A stretch of DNA of 64,000 nucleotides. Origin: Oreocharis arfaki (Eukaryota; Chordata; Aves; Passeriformes; Paramythiidae). The first letter of the stretch is position 1. Each line of letters starts with the position of its first letter. The notes under the pieces are model-generated. The model searched no databases. It had not been told where the DNA came from and saw nothing but the letters and a program-made list of their open reading frames with translations. The stretch is taken from the NCBI GenBank assembly GCA_013398015.1, contig VZRR01011463.1, forward strand, positions 1,182,651-1,246,650, given 5' to 3'. The translations under genes and the position numbers were made by a program. Shown here in pieces: positions 25,132 to 38,716 of the stretch.

Positions 25132-27457
25132 AGGCAGCCTCAAAAGCTTAGTTCTATGGCAGTTTCTATGGTACTTGGTCAGAGTAGATGCTTCTAGTAA
25201 GCCTACTGAACGTAAACACTGCTGACCTAACTTGTATATAATATGCACAGCATATTTAGATTTCCAAATCCGCTGCATTGAAACACCCAGTCAAATCTGC
25301 CTGCTGCTAAGGAACAATGCAGAGTGCTCTCGCCTGTCCCCTGCACGGAATCTGCAGCCCAGTGGAGTGCCACAGTGCCTGCTGCTCTTTGGGCTGTCAG
25401 TGGCATCACAGATGGGGCTCTACAGCCAGGCCCTGCCCATGGAGAAGTGCTGCATCCTGGCTCCTGCACCATTACCTTTTGATGCCTGAGGTTTCACTGC
25501 GCCATCAGGAAATTCAGACAACTGTGAGCACTTACCAAGCTACTATTATTATCTGCTATTTGCACAGTGGTATTTGCTCATGGGCTCTACTGCCAGATGA
25601 GTCCTCTTGTGTTATGTGCAAATAAAAAACACCCTGCTGTGGTACAGGTGTGCTGAAGAAGTTTAGCTGAGTCTGTGTTTCCCATTAGCATTGCCCAAAG
25701 CAGTGCACATATTCCCAGGCTTAGGCAAGAGAGCCACTGCAGTCTCTCACGTTCATCCACCCCTGCATGCAGAGGAGACAGTGCAGTGCTCTCAGCATCT
25801 ACACAGCCCATAGTGCATCCTCTCCATGTAGGGTTGCTTCCTCCTAGAAATGCTCTCTCAGCACACTTTTCTCCCATCTGTCAGGCATTGGTCATTTTAA
25901 CTCAGCAGAGAGTGCCAAAACCTGCAGGAGCAGTTTTGAAATGAGGTGCAACTCATTTTGTGTCTTCTCTTTGGCGTTTTAAAACAAGCCCCTTCTTTTT
26001 TCTCAGGAGCTGCATTTCTCATTCCCAAGAAGACAAGAGATCCTGACAGAGATGTGATCTGATCACTTCCTGAGGCAGTGAACTCCTCAGGCTAGCCAGG
26101 GCATGCTGCTGCCTGCTCCTATGCTTTGGGTGGTTGCAAAACTGGGTGGAGGAAGACCAGGTAGAATACCTAATGATACACTGGTTCTCCTCATTAGCAA
26201 GTATCTCAGTGCTGACATTAAAATGGAGGGAAAAAAGGAAATTTTAAATTATGTAATAGAATAGCTGCAAGCAATACGTCTTTCTGTGTAAAGAAGCTGT
26301 ATTGCTTTTCTAAAAAATTGTTTGTTACTAAAGTTTTAAAACCGAAGAGAATTCTGTGCCATGAACACAAATGTAAATGAGAAGAACACTTGTTCGAGCA
26401 ACAGGCAAACAATGATTTAACTGTGATTGAGTATGGACACCCAGGGATTTAATCTAGACTGATAACAGAGCCACAGAGTCTGTGCCTGGTGAGGATTACA
26501 GTGTCCCTTTGCTGTCTTTGAGATTATATTGATGTAATTCTGCCTTTCTGTTTAGCAACTACAGCAGAGCTCTTCCTGGAGCGCACACACACACTGATTC
26601 ACACTCACACACTTTTCTACAATTCCACAGGATGGTGGCTTCCTCTAGTTCCATGACTCTAGAAGTGACTCCAGTTACAGCTCAACACGGTGTGAGTCAG
26701 GCTAACCTGTATTTTTTTACTGGTAGAAACCAAGTTACGTTTTCACATAATTCACGATGGAAGGCTTTATGGAAAGGAAGGACAGCAAACTCCAAGTAAC
26801 TGATTCAATTACCTAAATAGACACCACGAGTAGGTAGCTGCTTATGAGAAGTGCTGCATGCCAAAACACTACCTTGCCAACAAGTATATGCCACCCAAGA
26901 CTGAAAAAGATCTGATGCATGCCTGCAAAAGCATATTGGAGCCAGAGAGCTAGGACTGCTTTTTGTGCCTCTGCTGCTTAATCTTGTTTGTTCTGTAAGG
27001 TAAAATCAACCAACAAATTTCTATCTTGCAAAGACATGATGTGCAGCAGAGTGATGACATTGCTTACTCAGTAAATCACTTCTGCTTCGTTCTGTCCTCG
27101 CCCTGCTCTCTGCCGTAGCTTTTGTGAGGTATTGAAATGAACTGCTTACCAAAGCAGTCTGTCTGGTGGGAATCATCTGCAGGGATTTTCAAAATAAGGT
27201 AGCAGTGAATTACTGTACAATTACAGTCTTTTACAACTAGAGAGACTGATCAGAAACAAACTGCACCATCTAATGCAGCTTTCTCATCTATTCAGGCTCA
27301 AAATGTCCTACATTCTCCTCCCTTCAGGCACTCGCTTCTCTGGTAGGTTAACAAATGCCCAATTGATATTTTATTGTCCTCAGTATGATCAAAACATATC
27401 CATGAGTAAAATACAAACTAATATTTTTCCCTCTCGAACTTGTTTTCCAACAGGCGT

Positions 27458-27795
27458 TGGTGGGTTGACCCTGGCTGCATGCCAGGTACCCACTAAAGCT
27501 GCTCTATCAGTCCCCTCCACAACTGGACAGAGGAGAAAGAAAACAGATCAAATGGTTACTGGGTTGGGATAAAGGCACAGAGAGATCACTCACCAGTTAC
27601 CATCATGGGCAAAACAGAGTCAACTTGGGAAAATGACTTTATTACCAATCAAATTAGGGTAGCGTAAAGAGAAATAAAAGCTAAACCTTAAAAATACCTC
27701 CTATCTTCCCTTCTTCCTGGGCTTAACTTTACTCCTGAATTCTCTACCTCCTCTTCCCCAGGGTGAGGGGAGGAGGGGGATGAGGAATGGTCCTC
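27458..27795 (-). mobile_element. ERV-type LTR fragment (avian)
   Basis: Seen: plus-strand start TGGTGGGTTGACCCTGGCTG, followed by GATCACTCACCAGTTACC and GACTTTATTACCAATCAAAT, then CTCAACTTT-like and C-rich segments. This order is what I know from a dispersed bird endogenous-retrovirus LTR family. In the element's own sense (minus strand) the GGTAATAAAG segment would supply the poly(A) signal and ...AACCCACCA the 3' end. Similarity to the remembered family fades after about 27.79 kb, so the 5' part is missing or diverged. No retroviral coding sequence flanks it. The family name is not assigned. Confidence 0.7.
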
Positions 27796-30467
27796 TTGCT
27801 ACCAAAACCTGGCCACAGAAATCCAATACTCGGAGGGCCTCAAAACACATCCCATGCATGGGTTAGGCGCAGAATTAAGAAAGAGGCAAACTGAGGGCTG
27901 GAGAGCTGGCTGATGAGAAGACAGTGCAGGTGTTATTGTCTGAAGCCTATTGCTACTTCCTGCTGTCTCCATCCTACTTGCCAGAAGAGAGTGAAGTATT
28001 TGTTTCTCAAAAGCCCAAGTGAGCAGCAGGTACCTCAAGCCTTCAGTCCAACCCCGGCTGGCATTGTAGCAGGCTCAGTTCCTCCTTGCAGTGGAGGTCA
28101 CTGCCCATTTTTGCTAGGGCTGCTTTCTATGGACACCCACCCCTGCACTTGCCTCCCGACACCTCTGGACACCCCAGTCCAGGATCAACACTGCAGAACA
28201 GAGCAGGGAATGTGACTTCCAAATAAGAACAAATTTAAAAGTTCAGCACAGAATATAGCAACGTGTCCTAAAGGATCACTACAGAGCGGAAAGTCTCTGC
28301 TCTGGTTTTCATCTTTAAAAAAAAATCCCAATCATGCAATCTGCACATGCAGAACTAGATAAAGATGGCATTGAAGGGGACAGAAGTCTTGACTATGGCT
28401 ATGGATGAATGAAAAATATGTTAGCGACAAGCTGGAGGTCGGTAGGGGAGTTACCTTTCCAAAAGCATGCCACCCCCTGTACCCAGCACCAGCAGAGAGC
28501 AGCAGGGAGCCCTCAGACAAAACCTAGCAGAGCTGCACAAAATTAAGGACTGGTGGGGACTCCAAGCAGAGCCCTCTTTTCCCAGGCCTCACAGGCTGTT
28601 CAACAGCCCAAACCACTGGCGCCCTGCTGGTTCAACCAGTCTCTGAGGTGCTGGACTACACTGTGCTGTGGGTGTGCTGGGCTAGTCCAGCAGCAAGCCA
28701 GCCGGCCACCCAGACAGAGCTCCCACGGGTCCAGCTCCCAGCCAGGAAAAGAGAAAAAATATTAATTCTGCCCTGACCTGCTTACATGGTGACTCACAGG
28801 AGTCCTGGCAGGTGAGTCTGTGCCCTGGGAGCACAAGGCTATAGTAAAAAGCACAACATCCTCCTTTGTGAAAGCCACATCGAGCAGACAATGTTCGTGG
28901 GAAAGCAGCTGAGATGACCACGCTGACTGCAGCCTGCTTGTACCATAACAGCAAGAAAAGAGGGGAAGCAGGTTCTTTAGCTGTTTGTTGACTCTCTTCT
29001 TTTTTTCATTTTAGAATGTGAAATATTTACAGAGGGAGCACTGTGAATTCAAAGGAAATGTCTAAAGGGCAGCAGGTGAAGAATGTGGAGCTTCCTACAC
29101 CTTCCTTCATGACAAATCAAACCATGTTCACCTTCCTGTTCTGGTCAGCAGCAGTAATTAGGCAGTCATTCCAAGCTTCCCTTCTGCTGCTGAAGAGTTA
29201 TCTCTTAACGTAACAAAATGGCCTTTCTGTGCCCTTCTGATTTAAATCCCAGGGTCCTCAGGAAAGAGGAAAGAGTTGCGCTGCTAATGCTGAGGCACAG
29301 GAGCGTGGGAAGTACGGCGACCCCTCTGTCTGTCAGGTCCGAGCAGCAGGGCAGTCCTGAGAGCACACCCAGAGGCAGCAGTTTCTGTGGAAAGGGGCAG
29401 CAGAGTATTTCTGTGCTTAGCCAAGCAACAGAACACATGCAAACTATGAACTGATACTGGGAAAATGCAGGGAGGAAGCATAAATAAGAAACAACTCTCA
29501 GAACTAATTTTCTTGAAAAGAAATGCAGCTCCATCAGACATGGCTGAACCCCCCAACAGCACAGTTGTCAAAATAGTAAAGAAACTCAGGAACTCCTGGT
29601 ATTACCAAGCACCATGTACTGAGGAGGGTGCACATCCATGTGAAAGAGCATCTCACATCCTTCAGTGATTTCCTTGCTGTGCTTTTTAACTCATTCCTAA
29701 AAGTAAGTTTGTAACAAAGCAATTTTTCAACAAGAGTGGTAGGTATGTTTACTAGTTCTCTGGAAAGATTTACAGGTTTTCTCTCCACCTGGAAAGGGTG
29801 AGCTTCTTTCCAATCACTCTTATCTTCTGCAGTCTTGTGAAACCTGGTCCCAGAGTACCAGCCCATCAAGGATGTACACCACAAAGATAACACAGCAGAG
29901 ACAGGACTAGGCGACAGATTTCTTAAGAAACTGATGGATTTTGTTGCTGGAAATTAACCTGTTTGCAAATTTCCATCTGTCTCCCATTAGACCCTGCTTT
30001 GGCCATGGGAGAAAGAATGGTAGTTTTGGCTGACTCAATTGACACCAAGGCACCTCCAGAGGATGCAGGCATTGAAGGGGGCACTTGCCAACCAGCAGAG
30101 GGAAGGGTTTTTTCCAAGTCTGTATTGTTTTTTCCTAGATGACTTCAGATAAAGTTGGCAAACCAGCACTGGGAAATGGCCTATTCCAGGGAGGAAGGAC
30201 ATGAGGATAGGTCCTACCTAGCAAACAGGGCAGGAGTTCTGGGAGCATGCATTTGTATGGTGACCACACACTAAATATATATTTACAGCTGTATTACAGG
30301 AAGATGAACCTAAACTATTATCTGTGTGGACAGGTGAGGCAGTCAGATCACAGTGTGCTTGCTGCGTTGCTATTGCTATGGTGATAATACCATCAGCCCA
30401 GTGGGAAAGATGGAAGATTTAATGAACCATTGGCCTGCTCCTAATCTAAAACCTGTCTTTACATTTT

Positions 30468-31081
30468 GTGGTGGTTTCAGGTCCCCTGGGAGCAGAGTAC
30501 TCTGGGAGACTGCTAACCTTAACGGCAAAAAGAGAAGACAGTCAAACAAAATGTTAGTAGTTAAGTCAGAATGCTTGCGGGAGTCTGTCCTCATCATCTG
30601 TAAAAAAGAAAAAGAAACGGCATTTTTTTCAGTTCTCCCAGGATGCGGCTATAGAGAGGGCAGTTTCTTTATAAAGCAAAACCAAAAGGGAATGTCCAGG
30701 TTAAAGTGTTTATCTGGGTAATGACAAATGAGAAAAGGATACACTATGGTCTGGTTTGTCCCAACCAGAATTATGGACCAGCAGCCTACTGACTTTTACT
30801 GGTGCCTGGGTGATTATTCAAAGACTATTGTTTCTAAAGCCTTCGCCGGTAGACGTGCCAGACTGTTTCGAGGCTGGGAAATGAATTAAGACCATGAGAG
30901 TGGCCTCCTTAAGAGCCTGTCCGACAGAGACAGCATTCCTTCCTCCACGGGGAGGGGACTGGTGAAAAACCTGGCCACACATCAACCTTACAGGGTACTG
31001 AAGCAAAGGGCAAGTGAGAAATACGTTTCCTGGCTAATTAAGTTTCCTTAAACTTTTGTGTCCCTGGGTTGTAGGGTATCA
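30468..31081 (+). mobile_element. Possible degenerate LTR-like block, unclassified
   Basis: The block begins TGTGGTGGTTTCAGG and ends near GGGTTGTAGGGTATCA. It has a TTATAAA at about 30.67 kb and CpG-containing stretches (GCCTTCGCCGG, CTGTCCGACAG) unlike the CpG-poor surroundings. No target-site duplication was found and I cannot match a family, so this is a weak call. Confidence 0.2.
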
Positions 31082-31499
31082 CAGAGAGAGTGTGGGTTCT
31101 GTGGGCCCCACTTTCTCGGGGGGTTAACATGCAGACCCTAGCAAAGGAGCAGCACAACCCACCAGAATTTGCAATTGTTTTGATCTGCTTTCTGATACCC
31201 AAGCTGCTCTTGGGTGTTTGTGGATTGGTTACATTTCATTGCAGCTGTTCCTCCACTTCTTTTTTTTCTAAGTGAATCACCTCTTAAGTGCTGTTGTGCT
31301 TTTTTTTCCACTGATGGACATATTAGTCCACATCTGGCCAGCTCTGCAGGGGGAAGTGAGGAGCAGCACCAGCTTCACTGGGCAATGTGCAATATGTGAT
31401 GGTGCAGTATTAAAAAAAAAAAAAGCTGGATTTTCCAGATGGAACAAATCTTCTAAAAGAGAGGAGGAATCAACTATGCCTATGAAAATCTTAATATAT

Positions 31500-31531
31500 A
31501 GTGTCACTAAATATTAAGTGACACTGTCACT
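31500..31531. repeat. Overlapping inverted repeats abutting the second 63-bp copy
   Basis: AGTGTCACT (31500-31508) pairs with AGTGACACT (31517-31525) around an AT loop. The second arm also forms AGTGACA-C-TGTCACT (31517-31531). The cluster ends two bases before the 63-bp repeat copy. Confidence 0.85.
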
Positions 31532-31533
31532 TG

Positions 31534-31596
31534 TCTGTTACTTGTCCTTGTCTTGTGAAGTCAGTACTCTTTAATAAACATGTTTCAAAATCATTA
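31534..31596 (+). repeat. 63-bp repeat, copy 2
   Basis: Identical to 25069-25131 in the same orientation, 6465 bp away. Left and right flanks are unrelated to those of copy 1. A small palindrome cluster sits directly to its left. Confidence 0.9.
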
Positions 31597-33023
31597 GTCA
31601 GACTACCTAGATATTATCTCACATGTGACTCCTGTCTTAGTTTGTCTTGATGGTATTCAGTAAAATTGAAATTACATAAGTTCCATGAATTACCAAAAAT
31701 CCTGGATCTTCTTGTATTTAAACTGGTGTAGAAACTATATGGTTTCCTTAGGCTTTGACTGCAAAATCATGACATCTGCACTGTACAGTGGGAAGTTAAT
31801 CATTAAGGACAAATGAAATGTGACCAATGACTCAAAGCTATCATTTGGCTGTTCCATGTAGTGACCAACATGGAATTAACGGTTCTTATTTTGATTTCAC
31901 AGAGCTAATGAGATCTGTTGTTAAGTCACTGCAATATAATGAGTCCTCTAAACTCACAGAAAAGCAGCCTGGAAAAGGATCTGGCACCCAACATCCCAAA
32001 TGGTCAGTGTGACACAAGGGCAACCTATATGAAATATTCATTTGTATTAATAACTGACTAGAAGAACTAGCTTTGTAAGGCTGCACCTAGTTATTAAAAA
32101 TATTTTGCTAGGTCTGTGGAAGAGGTTTAACTTTCCTAATTAAATTAATTGGTCTCTTGGTCAGTGAAGAATACACAGAGACATGGTACCCACCGAAATG
32201 ATAAAAAAAGTTTGAAAAAGAACGGTACTGACTATGGATTTGGTCACTCCTAACTCTAAATGTTACATTTGTGAGGTGTTTTACAAGCATTTAAAAGACA
32301 GGACCTCTTAAGAGTGAGTCACCTTGAAATCCTAGAGAGATACTTGCTCAAATTACAGCTGATGAACTCAGCCCAACTGTTATTTTTGTAAGAAATGGCA
32401 AAGAAAATTAATGTAATTAGGCTATTGTTTCATCACCTTTCAACATTTCCAAAGTGCTTTCAAGCAATGCCAAGGTTAGTGATGGAGAGGAAGACCTGTT
32501 CCTGCAGAAAGACTGTTGCTGCAAGACTCTTGTAAAGAACTTCTCTGTTTTACCTCCCAGAACCAATCCAGGTACCTCCCGAGAAGGCTCTGTCTCCTCA
32601 CTGAATCAACTTTAGATGAAAAAGACATCCCATTATCTCCACAGAGCAGACCTTCCTCTGCCACACCAAAATCTTCACTTTCTCTGCTTTCCAACAGCCA
32701 AGACCTACCACCTCTAGCCTGGGCTGTCCCCGAGTTACCAACAGCTAAACAATATTCAGGCGAGCAACTGCTTTAGGTCAGACATTCCTGTGTGAAGAAC
32801 TGCTAAGTACAAAGCTGTTCATAAGCTGGGGTCTATTCAGGTAACTTCCTTCAGACTTGTGTCTGTGTTGGCATCTCCAAGGCATCTCCACATTTTATCG
32901 GTGAGCTCCTCACAGAACTTTGTGGCCTTTACTCATGTAAGCCCTTGTAAGGTGGTTAAGCATAAAACCCATTTCAAAGACAGACAGGTGAGGCAAACTG
33001 AAATTGAATTGTCCTGTCAAAAA

Positions 33024-33168
33024 TCTGCATCTGAGTTGGGATAAGAAATGATGTGCAACTTTGTGAGTCCAAGGTTGTGGGTTCAATCCCTGTAAGGGCC
33101 ATTTACTTAAGAGTTAGACTTGATGATCCTTGTGGGTCCCTTCCAACTCAGGCTATTGTGTGAATGTG
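33024..33168 (+). mobile_element. tRNA-Ile-derived SINE with CR1-type tail (TguSINE1-like)
   Basis: Seen: CCAAGGTTGTGGGTTC continuing through AATCCCTGTAAGGGCCA (33069-33101) matches the 3' half of tRNA-Ile(AAT), including box B and the acceptor end, with five differences in 33 bases, mostly C-to-T or G-to-A at CpG sites. Upstream, CTGAGTTGG (33031-33039) resembles box A (CTCAGTTGG). Downstream, GAGTTAGACTTGATGATCCT and TGTGGGTCCCTTCCAACTCA form the conserved CR1 3' end, followed by a decayed ATTGTGTGAATGTG terminal repeat. Known: avian SINEs that pair a tRNA-Ile head with a CR1 tail are mobilised by CR1 and are described from passerines. Inference: this is an old, near full-length copy. Confidence 0.8.
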
Positions 33169-35978
33169 AGTTGTGGTTCAGTGCCCTACCCATGAGGTCT
33201 GTTTGATGTAAGCAGAAAGATGTCTGACCTCACTCTGTATCACTGAAAACAGTATAGCTGAAATAACAGTAAACACCCTGCAGTGGGAGGAATTTTCTTC
33301 AGAGTCCTTTGACCTACTACAGGTTTTCTTTTTACTTTCTAAAGTTGCTCTCTAAACCTTCAAGTCCTTCATCCTAATTACCTACGGTACACCTGTATCT
33401 TTCAAGATAAATAGTTTACAGACATAAAAGCTATTGGTACACCTCTTAACAACACCTCATTGCTTCTGTATTTGATATTCTAGCAGCACACTTTCAAGAT
33501 CTAAAAATGCAGAGTGATGCGCAGGGACATACAGTACAGGTTTACAAAGCTGTGCTGTCCTAGAAACACCAACAGCTGAAAACTTTCTGACCTAGCCTGA
33601 ACACCAGATGTGCCTTCCACAGAGGCCGTCTGAACCCTGCTCTCCCTCTGTTTTCCCTTAGGAAAATATGTTAGGCAAACACCAGGGTAGATTTGGACTG
33701 ACACAGCTGGACAGAAGTGACAGAGAATGTGAGCCTACAAAGTAAGTTTCAAGAGCATCCATGCTTCTACCTCCTCCCCACTGTCACATCTCCTGAGTTT
33801 GCATAGGACCAGACTGCCGCAACTGACCTCAACCATACGAGAAAATATTTTGATTTTCTCCCTCATGGAAGTTTTGCAGTTGTTGTAACTATTGTAGTTG
33901 TTTTGCACCAGTGAACTCCAGAATAAAATCAGGTATGGATCAGAATCCATGATGGGGTCCTTAACTCCTTGCGACACAAGCACATACAAAAGTGAGGTGG
34001 AAAATTCAATGCCAATATTCTTAAAAACACCTTTACCTATGTCTTCGATTGATAAAACTACAAAAATGCAGTTTTAATCCTATTCAGCAGCAACAGAGTT
34101 CGTGGGAAACCCATTTTAAAAGGCTTCTATCCTGCCAAGTCTATAAAGGAAAAGACTGAAGACATAACCAGTGAGTCAACCATGGACGAAAACAGAACCC
34201 TGAACCCTTACTGTAAAATGAAAAAGTCTGATTAGTTCAAAGTCAATCTTCCAGAGGACTGCAATGCTTCTTTTTGTATGTTTGGGATTTAAGACTATCA
34301 TAACCTTACTGAGCACCTAAGCTGAACTCTTTTCTGCTCTATATTGTTTTCATTTCACTGGGAAAAGAAAATCACACTGGCTATAATTTTCTCACATTTT
34401 CCTTTAAGGAAAGTAATTTTGGGCACAGATGTGAAAAAAATGTTACCAAGTTCTCTGTGGTGCTGATGAACTATGGTAACTATTTACATGCTCATTCTAT
34501 ATTTAGCAATTTTAGTGTAAAACTGTAAAAGCAAAGAAGGAGGGTTTTGCCACCATATTTTACCCCTTGTTAACTGTGTTTCGACAACCACACGCTCAGT
34601 TACTACAATTCAGCTGCTAGCAGATAACTGAAAGCACAGGAACAACTCCCTCATGCCTGTGTCCTCCAAGGCCTAGCCTATAGATAAAATTATTTGGGAC
34701 CATTATTCATTCTCTCACAACAAGCAGGAAAAAGAAAACCTGTGGAAAAAGCACCTTGGTTCCATTATACACTTTTTTCTTAGGGTAACTGAACACTGGT
34801 AAAAGCACTTTTTCAAAAATTAACAGAACAATCACTTAAGAGCACTTACGTTAATCTCATTCTTTAAAAAGAACACAGAATTCATCCTCTTCAGCCCATG
34901 TGTCTGAAAGGCTGCAAGGTATCTATAAAATGACTAAACCATTGTAATTAAGAGCACAATTTTCACAAATGTTTCAGACTAGAAAATGTCTTTAACTTCC
35001 TAAACTGCCTGAAAGCTTGTAATGACTAATGCCTTTGTCCCCACTGGCAATTTTACCTCTCAGCTGAGAGAGGAGAGGAAATGCACTATTTGAAAATGTT
35101 CGCTTTCTTTGGGGAGGTGAATGTGATTACTAGCAATGGGCATTCTCTGCGGCTGTTCTCTGCTCTGAGCTCCTGTATCCATGCACCCCACAGTGAGATC
35201 TGCTGGCCCTCTCATGCTGGAGCTATCCCACCCCTCCACCCATCCCACAAGCAGGCTGCTGCCTCCGCTGCCCGCTGCCCACCCTGCTGTGCTGCTCTGC
35301 CTGGTTCCATGGCCACGCCATTTACCTGGGCTGGTGAATGATGCAGCTGAAATAGTCTCTCCTCCACTTTTTAACGGCATGATTCCATTGCTCTCATTCA
35401 CAGTGGGGAAAACGAAGACCAGGGAAGGCAGGAGCCTTTCCAGCCAGCCTTGGCACTAGAGAGTTCAAAATGTGGCGCCGTGCTCTGAGCAGCTACTCTG
35501 CTCTAGGGAAGCCATTGAAAAGGCATTTAAGTCAGTGATTGGCTTCTCTGCTGCATCTTGTTTCAAATACACTCCTTTACAGGGTGACAGAAAATCCCAG
35601 GACTGACTCAAAAGCTCAGAAATACACAGGCCACAGTTGAGAATGCAGCAGGAACTACATCAATGCTGTATCAGGTATCATCATGTTTATAACAAATTCT
35701 ATCTCTATAATCCAGTGCCCTGAATAGTAGAAATGGGTCCCTCCAAAACATATACAAATGCAAAGGCATGAGAACACCAAGAAGTTTACAAGCCCCAACA
35801 GTAAAACCTTTCTTCTGATGTTTTGCTGCCTAGCTGCTCCTCAGCCTCTCCCCCTGACCATTTCCTAACCGGGAAGGAAAACAAATGGATCTTGCAGTTC
35901 ATTCACATAGTCCTCCTTTACCATCCTTGAAGGTGAAGGAGACTCATTCAGGGTGGAGTCCAAGCCACAGTAATGTTT

Positions 35979-35998
35979 AAAAAAAAAAAAAAAAAAAA
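35979..35998 (+). repeat. Poly(A) run, 20 nt
   Basis: A run of 20 A with no poly(A) signal or recognisable retrocopy upstream. I treat it as a simple repeat in the intron. Confidence 0.9.
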
Positions 35999-38716
35999 GG
36001 TAGGAATAGGGGAAGATGAGGAGTAACACTTTTTCTCAGTAGTGTGCTTGCTTATCCTAAAACCTGCTGGTTAGAAGTACTGGAAGTGTTTCATAATGAG
36101 GTTCTCTGGCTTTCAGGACCATGTGTGTGAGCATAACTTGTGCTGATCTTTGCAGTTATTATCAGTCTTTTTGGCAGAAAACTCTTTGCATAAATTCATG
36201 CATAGTTTGAGGTTTCAGCTCAGCCCTATCAAAACCCCAAAGCAAATTTAAGAGAACTCCCCTTCCATTTCTAAAAAAGACCCCCATCACTGACCCAAGC
36301 ACACAAGCCTTGCTTTTCAGACCTGTCTACTGCTCTGATCCAGATGCCTTTCTAGAAAGCTTTTCAATGCAAATCATTTGAGTTTCCAGTTGGGACCAAA
36401 ACCTGAAGTCGGGCCAGCTCAGACCGATTTAGAAACTGTGCAAATATTTTACATGGCTCTAAGAAATAATATATCATTTACGCAGCTTTATAGACCCATA
36501 AGCATATGCATACATGCCTGGGTGGTGTTAGGATCCCATGTGATAAATTCTGGGGAAAGGTAATGAGGTCTATTGAAGTGACGGCTCGCTCTGTGGTTTC
36601 CAAGTGAGGGCAGATACTGTGCGTCTTGCATCAGCCTTTTTTTTCTCCTTGGCAATAAATCCCTCAGTGTGGGGCTACTCCCTTCAGCCCTTCCCTCTTG
36701 TCGGCAGATTTCTTAGTCACAACTCACCTGGCTCCCCAAACCATTTCTTTGTCCTTTTTATTGACAAAACTGGAAGGAAAGCCAGACCTAACTTATTTCT
36801 TTCCCCGCCCAGGGACCTCATTAAGCATACCCAAACCGTGACATCTCTGCAGGTCTCCCAATCAATGGACACTGTCATCTGGAGATTTTAATCACATTAA
36901 CACCACAGCAGAGGAAAATCCATCTGACTCTCCCGTACTAAACTGGCAAACTCAATAATTCTGCCAATTGGTGCAACTACTACTCATAAGGCTTATTTGT
37001 TTGTGTGGATAAAAATCAATCCACCACAGGTACTGCCTTCCAGTCTCTCCTCATGGAGCCTGAATTACCTCTCCAGGAAACGCAATTTGATCCCCCAGGC
37101 TTCCCTCCCTTATGATTGGGAACAGCTATATTCAGGCAATCCTGAGAGCAGAGCACAAAAAAACCCCAATCAATAAAGTGAAATTTTGTGAGCTGGTGGA
37201 AGAACTTGCACTGGTTACAAAGCACAGTAGGAAAAAAAAAATGCTGGGTGTACATCCCTACCAGAAGTCTGTGCAACAGAGGGGGAGACGATTGGTGAAA
37301 GTGAAAAGAGTTATACTTGCATGGAGAGCCTTACCCAGAGCACTTGGCAGCTATGCAAGGCCCACTGGGTTTTGGTGGAGATAAGCACAGAGCAATGGTC
37401 AGGCTGAAGGGCAACTGCACTCAATCATCACCCGAGGCACACCAGAGAATAGCAAAAGCTGCTTGTAACCATGCACTGTTGAAAAACATGTAGCTGTTTT
37501 CTTACAGAGAATGAAAAAAAAAACTTTTCCAGCTCTACCACTCATCCCTGTATCTCCTCTGATTTCCAAAGAGTCAGTTACAAGCTAATCAATAGTAATT
37601 ACCTATCATCTGGCTTTACTCTCTTCTTCTTCTGCTGCTACCTGGTAATCTGGCACATGGAGGTTAGGAACTTGCAGGAACAGTATTTCTCGATGAAAGC
37701 TGTTACTTCTTGAGCAGTACCATCACTAAATAATAACCGGACTTTGTTGTAGCTGAAATTCCCTGGCCCCCTGTGAAGGCTGAATACTCAATGAGATAAG
37801 TTCCTTTCAAGAAGTATTTCCTAGTTCTTAGATATTTATTTCAGCAAGTTTGGACTGTGGCTAAACTACTATAAAGGAAAAAAAAAAATTCAACTCAAGC
37901 CTTGTATTTGGTGCAAAATCTCACAGGAATTAAGGAATCCATCTGAGGATTTCTAAAGTAGCCCATGAGGATTCATAAGCACAGTGTGCCTCTTAAGCAA
38001 TCCTTAATGAAAGCGTCAGGGGCATTTGCACTTGTTCCTGTGTTGTTACTGAAATTATTCTCAGCATCCAACATCATCTCAAGGCAACCTTAGAGTAAGT
38101 GTAGAATTGCAGTGATTTAAATGATAATCCATAAAAGTGGCATTATCTAGTTCTGCAGGATAAATTAAAGATACTTACAGGATCAAATGTATCAAGTTGG
38201 CAGAGTAATGGTCATGTATAGCACTGAAATGTATGTATTTAGGAGTCTGAAATTATCCTATGCAAACAAAGCCAAACAGTAATAAAATAAGAGATTCATC
38301 AAAGAATCAGGCCAACCAGTGAAGCCAGCCATCAGTAAAGCTGTAAAACTGGCAGATAACAAAGTAAGAAAAATCTAAGTTACAGGGAAACAATAGCATT
38401 TGACAGAATAAAAGAGGCTTAAAGAAGCTAAAAGTTATAATACAACTGTAATGAGTTGCTCAGATCCATAAATTTAATAACAATTGCAGGCCTGGAGGCG
38501 CTGACCTTCTTTTTCACTCTGTCCTCAGCGGGGCAAAACTCCTGCAAGCACCTAGAGAAGTTCAGGGATTTGCCTAGAATTGGCAACTAATTTTTTTTAA
38601 ATTTTTTTTGTTTTTAATTCAGCAACCTCAGGGAGGATGCTGAACGGTACAAGCACAGGGAGACACATTTGTTTAGAAGAAGCTGAACAGTGACAAAAGA
38701 GTGACTGTGCTAAGCC

